Assembly (NCBI GenBank): GCA_043228905.1 | Contig: JBHGNT010000007.1 | Span: forward strand, 17,546,001-17,610,000 | Origin: Azolla caroliniana | Taxonomy: Eukaryota; Polypodiophyta | Direction: 5' to 3' | DNA length: 64,000 nt | Part shown: positions 60,086 through 64,000 of the stretch, piece by piece | Layout: every line of letters starts with the position of its first letter | How positions within the stretch are numbered: the first letter of the stretch is position 1 | The notes under the pieces: model-generated | Seen by the model: the letters and a program-made list of their open reading frames with translations, nothing else | Database searches by the model: none | What the model was told of the DNA's origin: nothing | Translations under genes and position numbers: made by a program

Positions 60086-61939
60086 AAAATCTAAAAAATT
60101 AAAGAAATTTGACCAATGGGATAAAAAAAAAGAAAAAAGACTTTAATTAATTAAATAAACGTGACCAAGATTTATTGGGCAAGCTCCCCATATTGGATGG
60201 GACGTTTGCATTTACTATCAAAGGGCAAGGTGGCCAAGGAGTCCTTTAGGCTTGTTGTGAAGTGGTTAATATTAATCCTTTAGGAGAGAAAGAGAGGGAA
60301 ATGGTTAAGAAAGGGATGAAAGTCTAGAGAATTAGCAATCGACTTAGAAGAAACGTTGAGAGAAGTTGATTCATTTGCTTTTACACCTCTTTTTGCTTTA
60401 ACTTAAAAAAACAATTTTCTTTATACTAGTGGGGACACATGACCCTTCTCTTAGGTCTGCCAAAGTCTCTTCCTCTTAATACATGTTAATGCCAATGCAA
60501 CATATGACTGCCAAGTACTCAGGGAAACTTAGGGAAAACTAATAAAGAAGTGAGGTTCACAACAAATATGACCTATCTTGACAGATTTCTAGTCCTACAA
60601 TGAGGAATTCTAGTTACCAAGGATTCAACCGGCATGCATACATACAAGGAGAGGTCTTGGGATGTCAAAAACATGCTAGTGACATGTGATTTCGGCACCT
60701 AGATACATACGTGTAACACGTAAAAAACACTGAGGAGTGGATGATTAACAATTTGTAATGTAAGAGCACACTATAGTCCAAACTCTTTTCCCTTGGATGG
60801 AATGGGGCCGTCATGAAGCTTCCTAGCAACCGAAGGTATAACTAGTTTTATCTCGACCTCTAAACATGTTTTGATTCTATGCTATATATTGAATGCTAAA
60901 AGATTTAAAGATTGATTGACCATTAGGAGATGCTTAAATCTGCATTGCAATGCTCCTACAATTGTGATTGTAACAGGGGGTGGGGAATTGACATGTTTAG
61001 TAATGCATGGGCAGGAGGTGGATCAAAGGAGCTCCAACCCAAGTGGTCTAGTTTCCACATATGTTGAAAAGCAAGGCATTCCAAGAGAGATCTGTATTTC
61101 AATCTGCAAGGCAATGGCAATCCGAAACATACTGGGCCCTTTATTAGACACCACATCTAGCATACATACATATCTATCAAGTGTTTCAATCTAGCATACA
61201 TTTATCTTGTCTCTTGTCTCTAGTTGGTTCATGACGTCGTAATGCTAATGTTTCTAGTGTCATTTCATGCTCAAGAATAGACATGCCAATGTTTCTAATC
61301 TCTAGTTATTCTCAAGAATGGGCACAAACTTCACAACATGCAACCAAACCACATAAACGGTACAATATATTTGTCAAGAGTGACTCAAGAAAGTGTTGGG
61401 AGAGAAAACATTGTTGTGCCATCATAAACATATGATATCAACAAATGATAGATAATTGTGTATGTATGTAAGTAAGAGTTTCACATAAATAGAATTTTTA
61501 TTTGAAAAAAATCAAGTCATTTGCCAATCCATTTTTATTTTACATGATGAAGCTACATAATTGTTTTCTTATAGGTTTTCCATACTATTGAGGTGATTTA
61601 ATAAACTCTTCCGTGTGAGGTAGTCGTTTTTTCATGGTCAACACATGCAAGGGTAATGCATTATGTACGTAGCCTCTTCCACTATTATCGAGATCATGTT
61701 GTGCAATGTTACGAATATATATTTGTTGATCTCCATGTCTTCCAATGCATGAGTGAATAGGAAGGTGTGGTATTTAGGGTTTAACCAACTCTTAGAAGGC
61801 TTTGGAAATCCATGAATGGGGTAGTTTTACTTCTTCACGCAACAAACATACTCTACTTGTACGCATGTTCTTGTAATTGAATGCATGGGATTGCATACTA
61901 AGGATTGCTACATTTCATCGAGAAGGTAAAAGTGGGTGT
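60086..61939. other. Intergenic, no gene recognised
   Basis: After the A-rich LINE tail the sequence is AT-rich with short frames. One frame at 60916-61194 has no recognisable features. Confidence 0.55.
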
Positions 61940-63712
61940 TCAATGGAGTAATGGTTGTCTAAGCTCCTCTCGTGGCTCTGTGTTGATGATCAACGTAGAT
62001 TTATCATCCAGCTTATCCTCCACCACTATATACCCCCTTGTCTCTCTTGATTTCCCCCATAAAACAAGATAAAGGCCGACGACAATAAACAATCCACCGG
62101 TCAAACTGTAGATACATAACAAATTGTTATATGTACATGTCTCACCAAAATAACATCCAAAGGAAAAAGAAGAAAAGGCCCATTTCGCTAACCTTCCCAC
62201 GGAAAGAGTTTCTTCTAGGAATACATAAGATAGTATTGCTACCAATATTGTTTGGAGAGGTTGATATGCCGCAACGAGTATTGGTCCCCCTTCATAAGCA
62301 CACCATGCTTGGAGAGTCATAGCCACGCTAGATGCGAATAGCCCCTACATGCACAACATCATCAATTCATCATCATCGCTACTCCAACATTAATGTTTGT
62401 TTATGTTAACGAAATATGGAAAAGCCATATGAAAACTCCAAAGCAAAAGAAAAAAAAAACAAACCCCGTATAAAATGGCCGAGAAGTCCAAAAAAAACGT
62501 TGAAGCCCATACGCTAGGTGTTCTTTCCACACATATTGCTATCGATGCAAGCTGGATACTTCCAAATACATACGTAAATGCTGTCACCGATAGTTGTGCG
62601 GGATAATCTTTCAGAACTGGCTTCTATCGAGGGTGGAAGTCACAAGGAAAAAGAAAAAACATTAGATCTTTTTGATGAATTTGGCCATAGTTCCATGACA
62701 TTACACAAACCGAGCTTTTCTTCGAGTACTATACCTGTATGATGAACCATATGGCCCATGTTAAACAATTTCCAAGAAGACAGAGAACCCCCCATTTCGA
62801 TGATGCATTCGAAGAAGACCCCAACATTACTAACCTTTGAACAAACGATCCTCCAACTGTGAGTAGTGACGGATCTTTGTATAATCCGATCACCATAGCT
62901 CCACTAACAGCTATGATCATCCCCAATACCTTTGCTTTCCCTTCTCTTGTTTTAAGCCTTATTTTCTCTATCCTAAAGACACAAAGGTAAAAAGGTCAAG
63001 AAAACAATGCTTTTTACTGACAATATGAAGGCCTCTTTCCAAGAAACAGTTCAAACCCATGTAAAGATAAAAACAAGCTTGAAGAATGAATCTACATGCA
63101 AGCATTTTGTCTCTATCCTAAACACACAAATTTTTACCCAAAAAACAGCAAACACAGGGTTCATGGTGGTATTAAGTTGCTTTAGCGATCAAAAGGTCAA
63201 CTTTCGACAGCGATTGCTTAAAATCTTCACTATTTTAAGAGGTTATATTGAAATAGTACGGCAACTCTATTGTTCGCTTCTATCTTCATTCATGATTATC
63301 TTAGTCAAAGTTCGAGGAAGCCATATCACATCGATTTTGCACTCCCATCAAGTTTTGTGTAGACTTTTTAACACATATTTTCTTGTATCAATTACAGAGC
63401 ATTTTTGACATTATCAATATGCACCTGAGTAATGAAGCTAATGCAAATGTCAATGCAGGCGTCAGGTTTTGCATGGTAGCCGTGAATGTTGCCGAGGTAT
63501 AGGTTAGTCCTGTAACAAAAAGCATCTGGTTGCTGCAGATTCTGAAAAGAAGAAATTCCACACAGCAACGAATACAATCAAATCTTCATACAAGGTCCAA
63601 TTGTGTACAAAATGTTCACAAAAGAAGCTAGTTAGGCTGGAGGAGTTACCCAATTAAGCCGGTAACAAAAAACTGCGAGAGTTTAGTAAAGGTCAACGTA
63701 GGACGGGCGTTC
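61940..63712 (-). CDS. WAT1-related (nodulin MtN21/EamA-type) transporter, 5' end outside the window
   Basis: Six minus-strand exons join in frame: 63712-63650, 63532-63425, 62972-62735, 62623-62465, 62344-62193, 62105-61940, ending in a stop at 61940. The translation runs through the drug/metabolite-transporter fold of plant WAT1-like proteins: RPTLTF, LTYTSATFTATMQNLTPALTF, VLGMIIAVSGAMVIGLYK (first EamA repeat), then CVERTPSVWASTFFLDFSAILYG, YQPLQTILVAILSYVFLEE and GGLFIVVGLYLVLWGKSRE (second repeat), and a polar cytosolic tail. Family members move auxin or amino acids across vacuolar or plasma membranes; the substrate cannot be told here. The exon that should encode the first two helices is not in the remaining 288 bases and is presumably to the right. 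One intron (62194-62106) is only 88 bases. Confidence 0.9.
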
Positions 63713-64000
63713 CTGGCGAGGAAAAATGATAAAGAAGAATCTTAGATCATTTTTTATTCAGAATTCAGTGTTCTGTACTTAGATCTTACAACATCAGTAA
63801 AACATTGAATAGATGAAGCTGAAACATACTCTGATCTCATAGATCCTGCCATTATAGTTTTACATTAGTAGGAGAAACTTACGTACATCAAGCAAATACA
63901 TATCCCCAATTCCATGAATTCTGTAATTTTTTGTTAAAACCACCACTAAAAACTCTTATAAGACCTTAACCACCAAAACCCTTATATACGATCCTAAACC

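Noticed and set aside
1-64000. CRISPR arrays, bacterial operons or prophage.
   Set aside because: Gene structure is eukaryotic throughout and the direct repeats seen are tandem duplications without unique spacers.

Overview
This is nuclear DNA of a flowering plant, or at least a seed plant. It carries intron-rich eukaryotic genes (a 16-exon MLH1 and an 11-exon RPN5), plant-only families (WEB/PMI2-like coiled-coil protein, WAT1-related transporter, membrane protein of ER body-like), plant-type Ty3/gypsy and non-LTR retroelements, and long AT-rich intergenic stretches with CT, CA and GA microsatellites. I cannot name the species.

Layout. 1-~6776: 3' part of a decayed Ty3/gypsy element of the non-chromodomain (Tat/Athila-like) type: RT, RNase H and integrase, then a second long sense ORF with coiled coils, a 605-bp tandem duplication and a probable 3' LTR. 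~8280-8632: non-LTR RT relic and a weak tRNA-like SINE head. ~8940-13441: ER-type J-domain protein (+) with a 5'-UTR intron of about 3.1 kb that holds tandem repeats, a relic of the gene's own exon and a tRNA-headed LINE chimera. 17269-17700: terminal-inverted-repeat element. 18006-24011: RPN5 (+), proteasome lid. 26492-28999: VIT-like ER body membrane protein (-), 3 exons. ~29000-35100: no gene seen. 35204-35590: higher-order CT/CA repeat just before the WEB-family gene (35804-39623, +). 40699-42222: short LTR retrotransposon with identical LTRs. 44769-54468: complete MLH1 (-). 55379-55745: second copy of the inverted-repeat element. ~59470-60085: LINE 3' fragment. 61940-63712: 3' six exons of a WAT1-related transporter (-), whose first exon probably lies beyond the right edge.

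The genes are ordinary, unrelated housekeeping or plant-family genes and do not form a pathway. The most unusual material is how introns and repeats are built. Three RPN5 introns each hold their own degenerate tandem repeat, and a copy coincides with a splice site. The J-protein 5' intron contains a retroelement chimera whose empty insertion site can be read from the gene's own exon. Exon coordinates were placed by hand from splice consensus, reading frame and family homology. All exon phases in MLH1, RPN5, the WEB gene and the ER-body gene join without a frameshift.
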